The position numbers and the translations under genes are program-made. Below the pieces are notes generated by a model, which did not search any database, had not been told where the DNA came from, and saw nothing but the letters and a program-made list of their open reading frames with translations. From the NCBI GenBank assembly GCA_018660305.1, contig JABJKO010000143.1, positions 1 to 13,412 on the forward strand: a stretch of 13,412 nucleotides of DNA, read 5' to 3'. The stretch is from Rhodospirillaceae bacterium. Lineage in GTDB: Bacteria; Pseudomonadota; Alphaproteobacteria; MPNO01; UBA2964. Below, piece by piece: positions 1 to 8,128 of this stretch; positions within the stretch are counted from its first letter, which is position 1, and every line of letters starts with the position of its first letter.

Positions 1-22
1 AAATTAAAATCGTAAGCCGTTG

Positions 23-57
23 AAAAAACTTTCCCTCCCCACTCTATAGGGGGGAGG
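23..57 (-). terminator. Possible Rho-independent terminator for the TPR gene
   Basis: A 7-bp inverted repeat (CCTCCCC at 34-40, GGGGAGG at 51-57) encloses a 10-nt loop. Read on the minus strand, the hairpin is followed six bases later by six T residues (complement of A23-28). It lies about 100 nt past the stop of the minus-strand TPR gene. The gap between stem and T-run is longer than usual, so the termination role is an inference. It could also be only an intergenic repeat element. Confidence 0.35.
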
Positions 58-72
58 TGTAGGTGGGGGGTC

Positions 73-90
73 GCGCGCCGTCCGGCGCGC
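73..90. repeat. Perfect 8-bp GC-rich inverted repeat
   Basis: GCGCGCCG (73-80) and CGGCGCGC (83-90) are perfect reverse complements separated by TC. The hairpin sits between the TPR gene and the window edge. No T-run follows on either strand, so it is not a standard intrinsic terminator. It may be part of a dispersed intergenic palindrome. Confidence 0.5.
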
Positions 91-113
91 TAAAAGCATC
101 TGGTGGGGTTAAA

Positions 114-137
114 CCGGACCCTCGTCGCCTTGTCCGG
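114..137. repeat. Inverted repeat CCGGAC/GTCCGG
   Basis: CCGGAC (114-119) and GTCCGG (132-137) are perfect reverse complements with a 12-bp spacer. The block continues into GGGATGAC. Motifs of the type TCCGGGATGAC are, from memory, typical of dispersed palindromic intergenic repeats in Alphaproteobacteria. A genome-wide copy count would decide. Confidence 0.4.
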
Positions 138-159
138 GATGACAATATATCGGTGCCGA

Positions 160-624
160 TCAACTCTGTTTGCCGGCTGCCTGATAGGAATCGTAGGCGG
201 CCTTCAGATCGCGGTATTCTTCGCAGGACGGCCCGCAGATCTTGGCCAGCCGGTCGAGATGCTTCTTCGCCTTGTCGGGCTGCTTGAGTTCGAGATAGGC
301 CTCACCGAGATATTCGTTGGCGCCCTTGTGGTTTTCGTCCACCCCCAGCGCCTGCTGATAATAATCCACCGCCTGCTCGTAATCGCCCAGCTTGCGGTAG
401 CTGTATCCCAGATAATTCAGCGCATCGGCATTGTCGGCGGAATCATCGAGCACTTCCTTGAGCCGCTCGATGGCGTCCTTGTAATCCTTGTCCTTGATGG
501 AAGAGACCGCCTGCTTGATCTTGTCATCCATATCGTCGCTGCCCGCCGCCGAGGCGGGGCCGGTGACCAGCAGACATGCGGCAAAAAATATGGCCAGACC
601 GTATGTTCTCGCAAGCAAATCCAT
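160..624 (-). CDS. Secreted tetratricopeptide-repeat protein
   Basis: A 154-aa protein probably acting in the periplasm as a protein-protein interaction scaffold; its partner is unknown. Residues 1-26 form a Sec signal peptide: a short N-region with Arg6, a hydrophobic core around LAIFFAACLLV, and an ASA|AG cleavage site. Three TPR-like helix pairs follow. The two clear 34-residue units are about residues 67-100 (NYLGYSYRKLGDYEQAVDYY) and 101-134 (ANEYLGEAYLELKQPDKAKK), and a weaker one precedes them. Cys130 and Cys134 (ICGPSC) near the C-terminus could form a disulfide. The frame is open up to 762, but the ATG at 624 has a strong GGGGGAG ribosome binding site and places the signal peptide at the N-terminus, so it is chosen. 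The gene is divergent from the DUF502 gene across about 290 bp. The TPR fold is clear; the specific function is not. Confidence 0.85.
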   Translation of the reverse strand: MDLLARTYGLAIFFAACLLVTGPASAAGSDDMDDKIKQAVSSIKDKDYKDAIERLKEVLDDSADNADALNYLGYSYRKLGDYEQAVDYYQQALGVDENHKGANEYLGEAYLELKQPDKAKKHLDRLAKICGPSCEEYRDLKAAYDSYQAAGKQS

Positions 625-914
625 GAAATCTCCCCCAGACAAAGAATGACAATGGGCGTTATCCGCCAATGTCAGAACATTTAGGCATGATCCAACCCCA
701 TTGCCAGAGAATCCAGCCTGAAATCCGCCGAATTTTCTCATTGTCTTGCTTCTCGTTTCCAAGCTTTACGGCCCCGCCACCCATCGCCTCTTTGGGGTAA
801 TTTAAAAATTTTTTTTACTTTTTGTCCTACCTTCAGAGGGCATAACGGCGTATGCCGTCTTGATCCGCCATGGACCATGCCTAATTTCAGGGCCATGTGC
901 TAACGGGTAAGGTG
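625..914. promoter_or_regulatory. Divergent promoter region, TPR gene / DUF502 gene
   Basis: About 290 bp between two divergent genes. It contains an AT-rich core at about 799-823 with a run of eight T residues. Nearby is an operator-like inverted repeat, GGCATA (839-844) and TATGCC (851-856), with a 6-bp spacer. An alternative overlapping pairing is ACGGC (845-849) with GCCGT (854-858). No confident -35/-10 pair could be assigned on either strand. No further gene is seen here; the upstream in-frame extension of the TPR gene lacks support. Confidence 0.35.
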
Positions 915-1700
915 ATGGACCAGAAAAACAAACGATCGGATTCCGGCGACGGCGGCCTTCCGCCCGAAATCAGGGTGCCGCCCATCAGTCTGCGGCGCCA
1001 TCTGCGGGGCTATTTCTTCGCCGGTATCCTGATCACGGCGCCCATCGCCATCACCTTTTATCTCGCCTGGCTGATCGTCGAGTGGATCGACAGCAAGGTC
1101 ACGCCGCTCATCCCGCCGCTCTATAATCCGGAAACCTATCTGCCGTTCAGCGTTCCCGGGCTGGGGCTGCTTGTGGTCTGTCTGGTGCTGACCATGATCG
1201 GTGCCATGACCGCCGGCATGCTGGGCCGCTTCTGGGTGCGGACCAGCGAACGCGTTCTCAACCGGATGCCCATCATCCGCAGCGTCTACAGCGCCCTCAA
1301 ACAGATCCTGGAGACGGTCTTCGCCAACAAATCCAACGCCTTTCGCGAAGTGGTGCTGTTCGAGTACCCGCGGCGCGGCTCCTGGGCCATGGGGTTTATT
1401 ACCGGCAACACCGAAGGGGAGATTCAGGACAGCACGGAAGACGACGTGGTCAATGTGTTCCTGCCCACTACGCCCAACCCCACGTCGGGCTATCTGCTGT
1501 TCATTCCCAAGCGCGAGCTGGTGGTTCTGTCCATGACGGTGGAGGAGGGGATCAAGATGATCGTCTCCGGCGGCATCGTGACACCGGAAGACCGGCGCCC
1601 GGCCCATGAAAAAGGCATCGTCAAGGTAAAGCCCGCCAACGGCGATGAGAAGACCATCGACAGCGATCCCGGTCCCAACAAGGAAGCGGCGGCGGAATAA
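915..1700 (+). CDS. DUF502 family inner-membrane protein
   Basis: A 261-aa protein of the DUF502 family, whose biochemical function I do not know. Two membrane segments are visible: about residues 33-57 (YFFAGILITAPIAITFYLAW) and 79-104 (the GLGLLVVCLVLTMIGAMTAG stretch). A soluble domain follows with family-like motifs: MPIIRSVYSALKQ (118-130), FLPTTPNPTSGYLLF (182-196) and MTVEEGIKMIVSGG (207-220). The C-terminal 30 residues are charged and low-complexity. The start is uncertain. ATG 915 has AAGG only two bases upstream, while an in-frame GTG at 897 has AGGG at four bases and would add six residues; ATG 915 is chosen as the conventional codon. The gene ends three bases before the recG stop, on the opposite strand. 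Proximity to recG is positional and does not show a role in repair. Confidence 0.85.
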   Translation: MDQKNKRSDSGDGGLPPEIRVPPISLRRHLRGYFFAGILITAPIAITFYLAWLIVEWIDSKVTPLIPPLYNPETYLPFSVPGLGLLVVCLVLTMIGAMTAGMLGRFWVRTSERVLNRMPIIRSVYSALKQILETVFANKSNAFREVVLFEYPRRGSWAMGFITGNTEGEIQDSTEDDVVNVFLPTTPNPTSGYLLFIPKRELVVLSMTVEEGIKMIVSGGIVTPEDRRPAHEKGIVKVKPANGDEKTIDSDPGPNKEAAAE

Positions 1701-1703
1701 TCC

Positions 1704-3785
1704 CTAGCCCGACCGCAGGGTCTGGACCACCGCGTCCTTTTCGAACAGATAGAGCAGCACGCGCAGAGCCTTGCCGCGGTCGGTCTGCAGATCCGGGTCG
1801 CGATCGAGGATCAGCCTTGCATCGTCCCGCGCCGCCAGCATCAGTTCCTGATGACGGGCGATATCGGCCAGCCGGAAGGCCGGAAGCCCGCTTTGCCGCG
1901 TGCCCAGCAGTTCCCCGGCGCCGCGCAGCCTGAGATCCTCCTCGGCGATGCGAAAGCCGTCATCGGTCTCGCGCAGGATTTCGATACGGGCCTTGGCGGT
2001 TTGGGTCAGGGGTGCGCCATAGAGCAGCAGGCATGAGGACGGTTTGTCGCCGCGCCCGACCCGGCCCCTCAGCTGATGGAGCTGGGCAAGACCGAACCGT
2101 TCCGCGTGCTCGATGACCATGATGGTGGCCTCGGGCACGTCGACCCCCACTTCGATCACCGTGGTGGCCACCAGGATATCCGTATCGCCGCGCGCGAAGG
2201 CCGCCATGGCCTTGTCCTTGGCGGGGCCTTTCATCTGCCCGTGAACCAGCCCGACCCGGCCGGGAAACTGGCGGTCGAGGGCCACGTGCCGTTCTGTTGC
2301 CGCCGCCAGATCCAGCGCCTCGGACTCATCCACCAGCGGACAGACCCAGAACACACGGGCACCGCCCGCTATGGCGCCTTTCAGCCGGTGCGCTACGTCT
2401 TCGATACGGGACAGGGGGAGTGCCCTTGTGTCGATGGGCTGGCGTCCGGCCGGTTTATCGGTCAGCCGCGATGAATCAAGGTCGCTATAGGCGCACAGCA
2501 TGAGGGTGCGGGGGATCGGGGTGGCGGTCATGACCAGCATATCGGCGGCAGCGCCCTTGGCGGCCAGCATGAGACGCTGATGAACCCCAAAACGGTGTTG
2601 TTCGTCGACCACGGCGAGGCCCAGATCGCGGAATTCCACATCCTGCTGGAACAGGGCATGGGTGCCGACAGCCAGCGCGATTTCGCCGGATTTCAGCCCG
2701 TCGAGGATTTTTGCCCGCGCCTTGCCCTTGTCGCGGCCGGTCAGGAGCGCCACCGAGAGCCCGATTTCCCGCGCCAGCGGTTCTATTGTAGCGAAATGCT
2801 GCCGCGCCAGCACTTCGGTGGGCGCCATGATTGCGGCCTGGGTGCCTGCCTCCACCGCCTGCAGCATGGCGAGATAGGCGACGATGGTCTTACCGCTGCC
2901 CACATCCCCCTGCAGGATGCGCAACATGCGGAGGGGCGCTGTCATATCGCCGGAAATCTCCGCCGATGCGGTGATCTGCGACGGTGTCAGGCTGAACGGC
3001 AGCCCGGCAATGGCCCTGTCCCGCAGATGGCCGTCGCCCTTGAACATTCGGCCCGGTCGGTCGCGCTGACTGGCCCGGACGATGGACAGGGCAAGCTGAT
3101 CGGCCAGCAACTCGTCATAGGCCAGCCTTTGGCGGGCGGCGGTGTCCGGCGTGAGATCGTCTTCGCCTTCCGGCGCATGGGCCACGGAAAGGCATTCCCG
3201 CCAGTCCGGCCAGCCGTTTTTGGCCTTCCAGGCCGGGTCCTGCCATTCCGGTAGCGCCGGGGCCCGGTCCAGGGCGCCGTTTATGGCGCGCAGCAGCGGT
3301 TTCGACGTCAGCCCGGCGGTTAACCGGTAGGTCGGCTCCACCGCCTGCAGGGTGTCCGCCTCCTCCAGCTCCACCATGTGATCGGGATGGGTCATTTGCA
3401 GCCGGCCCTGAAAATCCTCGATCTTGCCGCTGATGACCCGTTCAGTGCCCACCGGGAGTATTTTCTCCAGATATTCCGCCCGCGCATGAAAAAACACCAG
3501 TTCCAGCGTGCCGGTCTCGTCGCTGCACATGACCCGATAGGGCAGGCGCGGGATACGCGGCGGCTGGTGGGAATCGATGCTCAGCGTCATGGTGGCGATG
3601 GCGCCGGGAATGGCCTCGACGATCTTGGGCGCGAACCGGCGGTCTATGAGTCCGGTGGGCAGATGCCACAGCAGATCCACCACGTGCTCGCCGGCAAGCT
3701 TGGTTATGGCGGTGGCCAGACGGGGCCCGATACCGGGCAGGCTGGTGACCGGGGCAAACAGCGGGAATAAAAGTTCGGGTCGCAT
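1704..3785 (-). CDS. recG: ATP-dependent DNA helicase RecG
   Basis: RecG is a superfamily 2 double-strand DNA translocase that regresses stalled replication forks and branch-migrates Holliday junctions. From ATG 3785 the product is 693 aa, the length I recall for E. coli RecG. An N-terminal wedge/OB domain comes first (about residues 1-250; [13 protein letters not shown] near the start). Helicase motifs follow: Walker A GDVGSGKT (293-300), DEQH box (394-397), TATPIPRT (420-427), then in the second RecA-like lobe [13 protein letters not shown] and QLRGRVGRG. The C-terminal TRG-like region [19 protein letters not shown] is intact. The frame is open to a TTG at 3821, but ATG 3785 matches the usual family N-terminus ([13 protein letters not shown]). 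No strong ribosome binding site precedes it. It is divergent from sdhE-mfd and tail to tail with the DUF502 gene. No broken motif was seen. Confidence 0.97.
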   Translation of the reverse strand: MRPELLFPLFAPVTSLPGIGPRLATAITKLAGEHVVDLLWHLPTGLIDRRFAPKIVEAIPGAIATMTLSIDSHQPPRIPRLPYRVMCSDETGTLELVFFHARAEYLEKILPVGTERVISGKIEDFQGRLQMTHPDHMVELEEADTLQAVEPTYRLTAGLTSKPLLRAINGALDRAPALPEWQDPAWKAKNGWPDWRECLSVAHAPEGEDDLTPDTAARQRLAYDELLADQLALSIVRASQRDRPGRMFKGDGHLRDRAIAGLPFSLTPSQITASAEISGDMTAPLRMLRILQGDVGSGKTIVAYLAMLQAVEAGTQAAIMAPTEVLARQHFATIEPLAREIGLSVALLTGRDKGKARAKILDGLKSGEIALAVGTHALFQQDVEFRDLGLAVVDEQHRFGVHQRLMLAAKGAAADMLVMTATPIPRTLMLCAYSDLDSSRLTDKPAGRQPIDTRALPLSRIEDVAHRLKGAIAGGARVFWVCPLVDESEALDLAAATERHVALDRQFPGRVGLVHGQMKGPAKDKAMAAFARGDTDILVATTVIEVGVDVPEATIMVIEHAERFGLAQLHQLRGRVGRGDKPSSCLLLYGAPLTQTAKARIEILRETDDGFRIAEEDLRLRGAGELLGTRQSGLPAFRLADIARHQELMLAARDDARLILDRDPDLQTDRGKALRVLLYLFEKDAVVQTLRSG

Positions 3786-3806
3786 GACAAGATTGTCGCG
3801 GGAAAG

Positions 3807-3835
3807 CTGACAAGGGCGCAAGCACGTTCTATACC
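3807..3835 (+). promoter_or_regulatory. Sigma70-like promoter for sdhE-mfd
   Basis: CTGACA (3807-3812; 5/6 match to TTGACA), a 17-bp spacer, and TATACC (3830-3835; 4/6 match to TATAAT). Transcription would start near 3842, giving a leader of under 20 nt that still holds the sdhE ribosome binding site. It lies in the recG upstream region, so it is close to or overlaps the recG promoter on the other strand. Assigned from consensus matching only. Confidence 0.5.
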
Positions 3836-3859
3836 CTATGCGCTTCTGAAGGACCCGTA

Positions 3860-4135
3860 ATGCCGGACCATAGCGAGGCGCACCGCCGCAAGCGTTTGCT
3901 TTTCCAAAGCACCCACCGCGGCACCAAGGAAGCCGATCTCATCATCGGCGGGTTCGCGCACGCCCATATGGCATCCATGTCCAGCGAAACCTTCGCGGCG
4001 TTCGAGGCCCTGCTGGCGGAAAGCGACCCCGATATCATGGCCTGGATCAGTGAGCAGGAAGCGCCGCCCCAGCGCCATGACAATGATGTTTTAAAAGCGA
4101 TAATCCAGTTCAAGTATGCCCTGTTAAACAATTGA
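3860..4135 (+). CDS. sdhE: Succinate dehydrogenase assembly factor SdhE (FAD assembly factor)
   Basis: A 91-aa SdhE/YgfY/DUF339 family protein. In characterised members this small cytosolic all-helical protein binds the SdhA flavoprotein subunit and promotes covalent attachment of FAD. The diagnostic RGxxE motif is present at residues 20-24 (RGTKE), within [20 protein letters not shown]; Gly21 corresponds to the essential glycine of the family. The second half contains the typical SDPDIMAWI segment. AAGGA lies six bases before ATG 3860, giving a strong start, and a good promoter is just upstream. Its last codon and stop overlap the first codon of mfd (TTGA), so the two are probably co-transcribed and translationally coupled. 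Linkage to recG and mfd appears positional and is familiar from other Alphaproteobacteria; no DNA repair role is implied. Confidence 0.93.
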   Translation: MPDHSEAHRRKRLLFQSTHRGTKEADLIIGGFAHAHMASMSSETFAAFEALLAESDPDIMAWISEQEAPPQRHDNDVLKAIIQFKYALLNN

Positions 4136-7100
4136 TTATTAATACCAATCCATTTTCTAAAATTGGCCGTGTTCGGCTGGCCGGCGTGCCCGAGGGGCTC
4201 GATGCCCTCGCGCTCGCCGAAATTGCCGCATCGTCGCCCATGCCGGTCATCCATGTGGCGCGCGACGACAAACGCTTGGCGCAGCTTGGCGATTCCCTGG
4301 CCATTTTCGCGCCGTCGCTCCCCGTATTCCGCTTTCCGGCATGGGATTGTCTGCCCTATGACCGGGTATCGCCCAACGGCGAGGTGGCCAGCGCCCGAAT
4401 CCATGCCTTGGGGAATCTGGCGGCGCGAGGAGAAGACAGCGGGCCGCTGATTGTCCTGACCACAATCAACGGTATCCTTCAGCGCGTGCCGCCGGCAGCG
4501 ACGTTTCGCGACGCGGTTTTCCGCATCGAGGCCGGGCAACGGCTGGATCTGGATACGCTCACCGGGTTTTTGACCGGAAACGGCTATCACCGCACCGGTA
4601 CGGTCCGGGAATCCGGCGAATATGCGGTGCGCGGCGGAATCATCGATATTTTCCCCACCGGCAGCGACACACCGGTGCGGGTGGATCTGTTTGGCGATGA
4701 AATCGAGCGTATGCGCCATTTCGACCCGGTGACTCAACGCAGCGATGCCGAGGCCAGCCTGCTGACGCTGCAGCCGGTGAGCGAACTGACCCTCGATGAG
4801 GCCACTATCGGTCGGTTTCGCACCGGTTACCGCGAAATTTTCGGCGTGATCGACGACGATCCGCTCTATGAATCCGTCTCCCAGGGGCAAAAGGCCATCG
4901 GCGCCGAGCATTGGCTGCCTTTGTTCTATGAGAAGCTGGAAACCCTTTTTGATTACGTGCCCGAGGCGGCACTTACGTTCGATTATCAGGTGGAAGAGGC
5001 CATCGACGCCCGATTTACCTCCATTGCGGAGTTTTATGATGCAAGGCTGAGCTATCTGGATGCGTCCAGGAAAGGATCCGGGGACGGGCCGGCGCCTTAT
5101 CGGCCGTTACCGCCCGATCGGCTCTATCTGACCGGCGATGAGTGGGAAAACCACCTGTCGCAGCATGCCAGCGGCTGGTTTTCGCCCTTTTCGGCGCCAC
5201 CGGGCAGCCCCGGCGAGGATTTCGTCTCAATCGTGGAGGCGCGCGGCAGGCGGTGTCAGGATTTTTCGGCGGCGCGGGTGGAAGATCACGGGGACGACGA
5301 TACGGCGCCGCGCACGGTCTACGACGCGGTGCGGGATTATCTGTCGGCGGAACGGCGGCAGAACAAGCATACCGCCATCGCCGCCTTCACCGCCGGATCC
5401 CGCGACCGGCTGACCCGGGTGCTCGAGGAACATGGCGCCGGAACCCTGAAAATCGTCGAAAACTGGGACGAATTCCTCGATTTGCCCAAAAGTGCCACCG
5501 GGCTGTTTGTTCTCGGTCTGGAACATGGGTTTTCCACCGATGATGTGACCCTGATCGCCGAACAGGACATCCTCGGCGACCGTCTCGACCGGCCGGCGCC
5601 GCGCAAGCGCCAGGCCGAGGCCTTCATCGCTGATGCGGCCGAGCTGTCGCTGGGCGATTACGTGGTCCATATGGAGCACGGTATCGGCAAATATGAGGGT
5701 CTGGAGACCATAACCGCCGCTAATACGCCCCATGACTGCCTCAGGCTGGTCTATGGCGGCGGCGACAGGCTCTATGTGCCGGTGGAAAACGTGGAAGTGC
5801 TGACCCGGTTCGGCTCGTCGGACGCGGTGGTCACCATGGACCGGCTCGGCGGGGCCGGGTGGCAGTCGCGCAAGGCCAAGCTCAAGGAACGGCTGCGCGA
5901 GATGGCCGACGAGTTGATCAAGATTGCCGCCGCCCGCACCCTGAAACCGGGCCGTAAGCTGGTGCCGGAAGCCGCCATATACGAGGAATTCTGCGCCCGT
6001 TTCCCTTATCACGAGACCGACGACCAGCACCGCGCCATCGACGACACCATCGCCGATCTGACCTCCGGACGGCCCATGGACCGGCTGATCTGCGGCGATG
6101 TGGGCTTCGGCAAGACCGAAGTGGCGCTGCGGGCTGCCTTTGCCACCGCCATGGCCGGCGCGCAGGTGGCGGTGATCGTGCCCACAACCCTGCTGTGCCG
6201 CCAGCATTTAGCCACCTTTCAGGAGCGGTTTCGCGGCTATCCGGTGCGCATCGAGCAATTGTCGAGGATGGTGACCCCCAAATCGGCGGCTGTGACAAAG
6301 GAGGCCATCGCCAATGGCGACGTGGATATCGTCATCGGCACCCATGCGCTGCTGGCCAAATCCATGAAATTCCGGGATCTGGCGCTGCTCGTCGTCGATG
6401 AAGAGCAGCATTTCGGCGTCGCCCACAAGGAGCGGCTGAAACAGATGCGGTCGGATGTTCATGTTCTGACCCTGACCGCCACACCCATCCCGCGCACGCT
6501 TCAGATGGCGCTGACCGGGGTGAAAGACCTCTCCATGATCGCTTCGCCGCCGGTGGACAGGCTGGCGGTACGGACTTTTGTGTTGCCGTTCGATCCGGTG
6601 ATCATCCGCGAAGCCATCATGCGCGAACGGTTCCGCGGCGGGCAGATTTTCTATGTCTGCCCCCGTATCCGGGATCTGGCGGAGGTGGAGGAACAGCTCC
6701 GTGAACTGCTGCCGGACGTGAAAATCGCCGTGGCCCATGGCCAGATGCCCCCGACGGCCCTGGAAGACGTCATGAACGGCTTCTATGACGGCAAGACCGA
6801 GCTGCTGCTGTCCACCCAGATCATTGAATCCGGTCTCGATATCCCCACTGCCAACACCCTGGTGATGCATCGCGCCGATATGTTCGGTTTGGCCCAGCTT
6901 TACCAGCTTCGCGGGCGTATCGGGCGCTCGAAAGTCCGGGCCTATTGCTATTTGACCCTGCCGCCCCGCAAGCGGGTGACCGAAGCCGCCTCCAAACGCC
7001 TCGAAGTCATGCAATCTCTGGATTCCCTGGGGGCCGGCTTTACCTTGGCGAGCCACGATCTGGATATCCGCGGCGCCGGGAACTTGCTGGGTGAGGAACA

Positions 7101-7647
7101 ATCCGGGCACATCCGCGAAGTGGGTGTGGAGCTCTATCAGCAGATGCTGGAGGAGGCCGTTGCCAATGCCCGCGGCATGGAAGGCGCGTCGGACACCGAC
7201 TGGAGCCCGCAAATCACCATCGGCACGCCGATCCTGATCCCTGAAACCTATGTGGAGGATCTGGATCTTAGGCTCAGCCTGTATCGGCGGCTGGCGTCCC
7301 TGGTTGAGGCCAGCGCCATCGAAGGCTTTGCTGCCGAGATGATCGACCGCTTCGGGAAGTTACCGGATGAGGTGGAAAACCTCCTGCAAGTCATTACGAT
7401 AAAACAATATTGCCGCCGAGCAGGTATTGAAAAGCTGGACGCCGGCCCGAAGGGCGCGGTTATCACTTTCCATAACGACACATACGCTCAGCCGGGCGCC
7501 CTGATCCAGCTCATCCAGGAAGAACCGGGCCGCATGTCCGTCCGGCCCGATCAGAAGCTGGTGGTGCGGCGAGACTGGGACGCTGAGGCCACAAGGCTGC
7601 GCGGTGCCCGTAACCTGGTCAATAAACTGGCGGAAATGGCGGGTTAG
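4132..7647 (+). CDS. mfd: Transcription-repair coupling factor Mfd
   Basis: Mfd (TRCF) is an ATP-driven DNA translocase that displaces RNA polymerase stalled at lesions and recruits UvrA. The 1171-aa product is full length. An N-terminal UvrB-homology region comes first (early motifs RVRLAGVPEGLDAL and FPAWDCLPYDRVSP). Then come the RNA-polymerase-interacting CarD-like domain at about 495-590 (GDYVVHMEHGIGKYEG from 508), the translocase with Walker A GDVGFGKT (655-662), DEEQ (756-759), TATPIPRT (782-789) and QLRGRIGR (925-932), and the C-terminal TRCF/D7 domain. The start is unusual: no ATG precedes the conserved region. The first usable codon is TTG 4132, overlapping the sdhE stop, with no clear ribosome binding site; GTG 4186 would cut into the conserved N-terminus. 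Translation therefore probably depends on ribosomes finishing sdhE. No frameshift was seen. Confidence 0.97.
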   Translation: MIINTNPFSKIGRVRLAGVPEGLDALALAEIAASSPMPVIHVARDDKRLAQLGDSLAIFAPSLPVFRFPAWDCLPYDRVSPNGEVASARIHALGNLAARGEDSGPLIVLTTINGILQRVPPAATFRDAVFRIEAGQRLDLDTLTGFLTGNGYHRTGTVRESGEYAVRGGIIDIFPTGSDTPVRVDLFGDEIERMRHFDPVTQRSDAEASLLTLQPVSELTLDEATIGRFRTGYREIFGVIDDDPLYESVSQGQKAIGAEHWLPLFYEKLETLFDYVPEAALTFDYQVEEAIDARFTSIAEFYDARLSYLDASRKGSGDGPAPYRPLPPDRLYLTGDEWENHLSQHASGWFSPFSAPPGSPGEDFVSIVEARGRRCQDFSAARVEDHGDDDTAPRTVYDAVRDYLSAERRQNKHTAIAAFTAGSRDRLTRVLEEHGAGTLKIVENWDEFLDLPKSATGLFVLGLEHGFSTDDVTLIAEQDILGDRLDRPAPRKRQAEAFIADAAELSLGDYVVHMEHGIGKYEGLETITAANTPHDCLRLVYGGGDRLYVPVENVEVLTRFGSSDAVVTMDRLGGAGWQSRKAKLKERLREMADELIKIAAARTLKPGRKLVPEAAIYEEFCARFPYHETDDQHRAIDDTIADLTSGRPMDRLICGDVGFGKTEVALRAAFATAMAGAQVAVIVPTTLLCRQHLATFQERFRGYPVRIEQLSRMVTPKSAAVTKEAIANGDVDIVIGTHALLAKSMKFRDLALLVVDEEQHFGVAHKERLKQMRSDVHVLTLTATPIPRTLQMALTGVKDLSMIASPPVDRLAVRTFVLPFDPVIIREAIMRERFRGGQIFYVCPRIRDLAEVEEQLRELLPDVKIAVAHGQMPPTALEDVMNGFYDGKTELLLSTQIIESGLDIPTANTLVMHRADMFGLAQLYQLRGRIGRSKVRAYCYLTLPPRKRVTEAASKRLEVMQSLDSLGAGFTLASHDLDIRGAGNLLGEEQSGHIREVGVELYQQMLEEAVANARGMEGASDTDWSPQITIGTPILIPETYVEDLDLRLSLYRRLASLVEASAIEGFAAEMIDRFGKLPDEVENLLQVITIKQYCRRAGIEKLDAGPKGAVITFHNDTYAQPGALIQLIQEEPGRMSVRPDQKLVVRRDWDAEATRLRGARNLVNKLAEMAG

Positions 7648-7678
7648 ATCCTCAGACGACGCTGTTGGGCGGCAGGGA

Positions 7679-8128
7679 TCATTTCGGGGTTCGGGAAACC
7701 CGTGTCAGCGTGAAGGGGCCAAACGGCACCAGGGGCAGGAGCGTTTCGTAGGGATGGGTCACCGTCACCTTCAGATAATTGATACCATTCAGCAATTCAT
7801 CGGCCACGATGACGGTGACGTCGGCCTTGTCGATTGTTGTGAACTGGCTTTCCGCATAGGTTTTAACATCAGATGTTGTCGCTGACGGGTTGGCCAGGGC
7901 ATAGCGCGCGGTCTGATCGGCGGCATAATCCAAAGCGTTTTCACTCCACATAAACCGCCCGAATTCAACGGTCCCGAACAGGAAGAGCAGGAACATGGGC
8001 AGGACCATGCCGAATTCGACAGCGGCTATTCCGGCGCGGTCGGTCAGGCAGCCACGCACCGTCTCGCCTAATCGCCTCCCGCGGGGGAAACAGCGGGACA
8101 GGGAGAGGTTTTTGAACAATCCGGTCAT
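7679..8128 (-). CDS. TadE-like pseudopilin (second TadE paralogue of the operon)
   Basis: A 149-aa TadE-family protein of a Tad/Flp-type pilus or secretion apparatus, anchored in the inner membrane with a periplasmic C-terminal domain. After a basic N-terminus, residues 30-60 hold a prepilin-like motif and membrane helix: DRAG|IAAVEFGMVLPMFLLF, with Gly33 at -1 and Glu38 at +5. This fits the G|XXXXEF signature cleaved by a TadV/CpaA-type prepilin peptidase. The rest resembles TadE: a post-membrane helix (ALDYAADQTARYALANP) and a beta-rich end. It starts with ATG overlapping the upstream TadE-like stop (ATGA), with no convincing ribosome binding site, so it is probably translationally coupled. 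It ends 31 bp from the mfd stop, convergently, with no obvious terminator between. Family confidence is high; its exact role and whether it is processed are inferred. Confidence 0.88.
   Translation of the reverse strand: MTGLFKNLSLSRCFPRGRRLGETVRGCLTDRAGIAAVEFGMVLPMFLLFLFGTVEFGRFMWSENALDYAADQTARYALANPSATTSDVKTYAESQFTTIDKADVTVIVADELLNGINYLKVTVTHPYETLLPLVPFGPFTLTRVSRTPK

Noticed and set aside
103..684. 193-aa plus-strand open frame antisense to the TPR gene
   Set aside because: Mirrors the TPR gene codon pattern; the minus-strand gene has a signal peptide, TPR repeats and a strong ribosome binding site.
625..762. N-terminal extension of the TPR gene to an ATG at 762
   Set aside because: It would bury the signal peptide 46 residues inside the protein; the ATG at 624 has an excellent ribosome binding site.
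2076..3254. Plus-strand open frames (132 and 224 aa) within recG
   Set aside because: Antisense to conserved RecG motifs; no family resemblance.
3829..4911. 360-aa minus-strand open frame across sdhE and the mfd 5' end
   Set aside because: Antisense to two clearly conserved genes, low-complexity composition, no recognisable motif; a GC-driven shadow.
5227..7212. Two long minus-strand open frames (326 and 334 aa) inside mfd
   Set aside because: Fully antisense to intact Mfd helicase domains, His/Gly/Gln-rich shadow composition, no ribosome binding site or family features.
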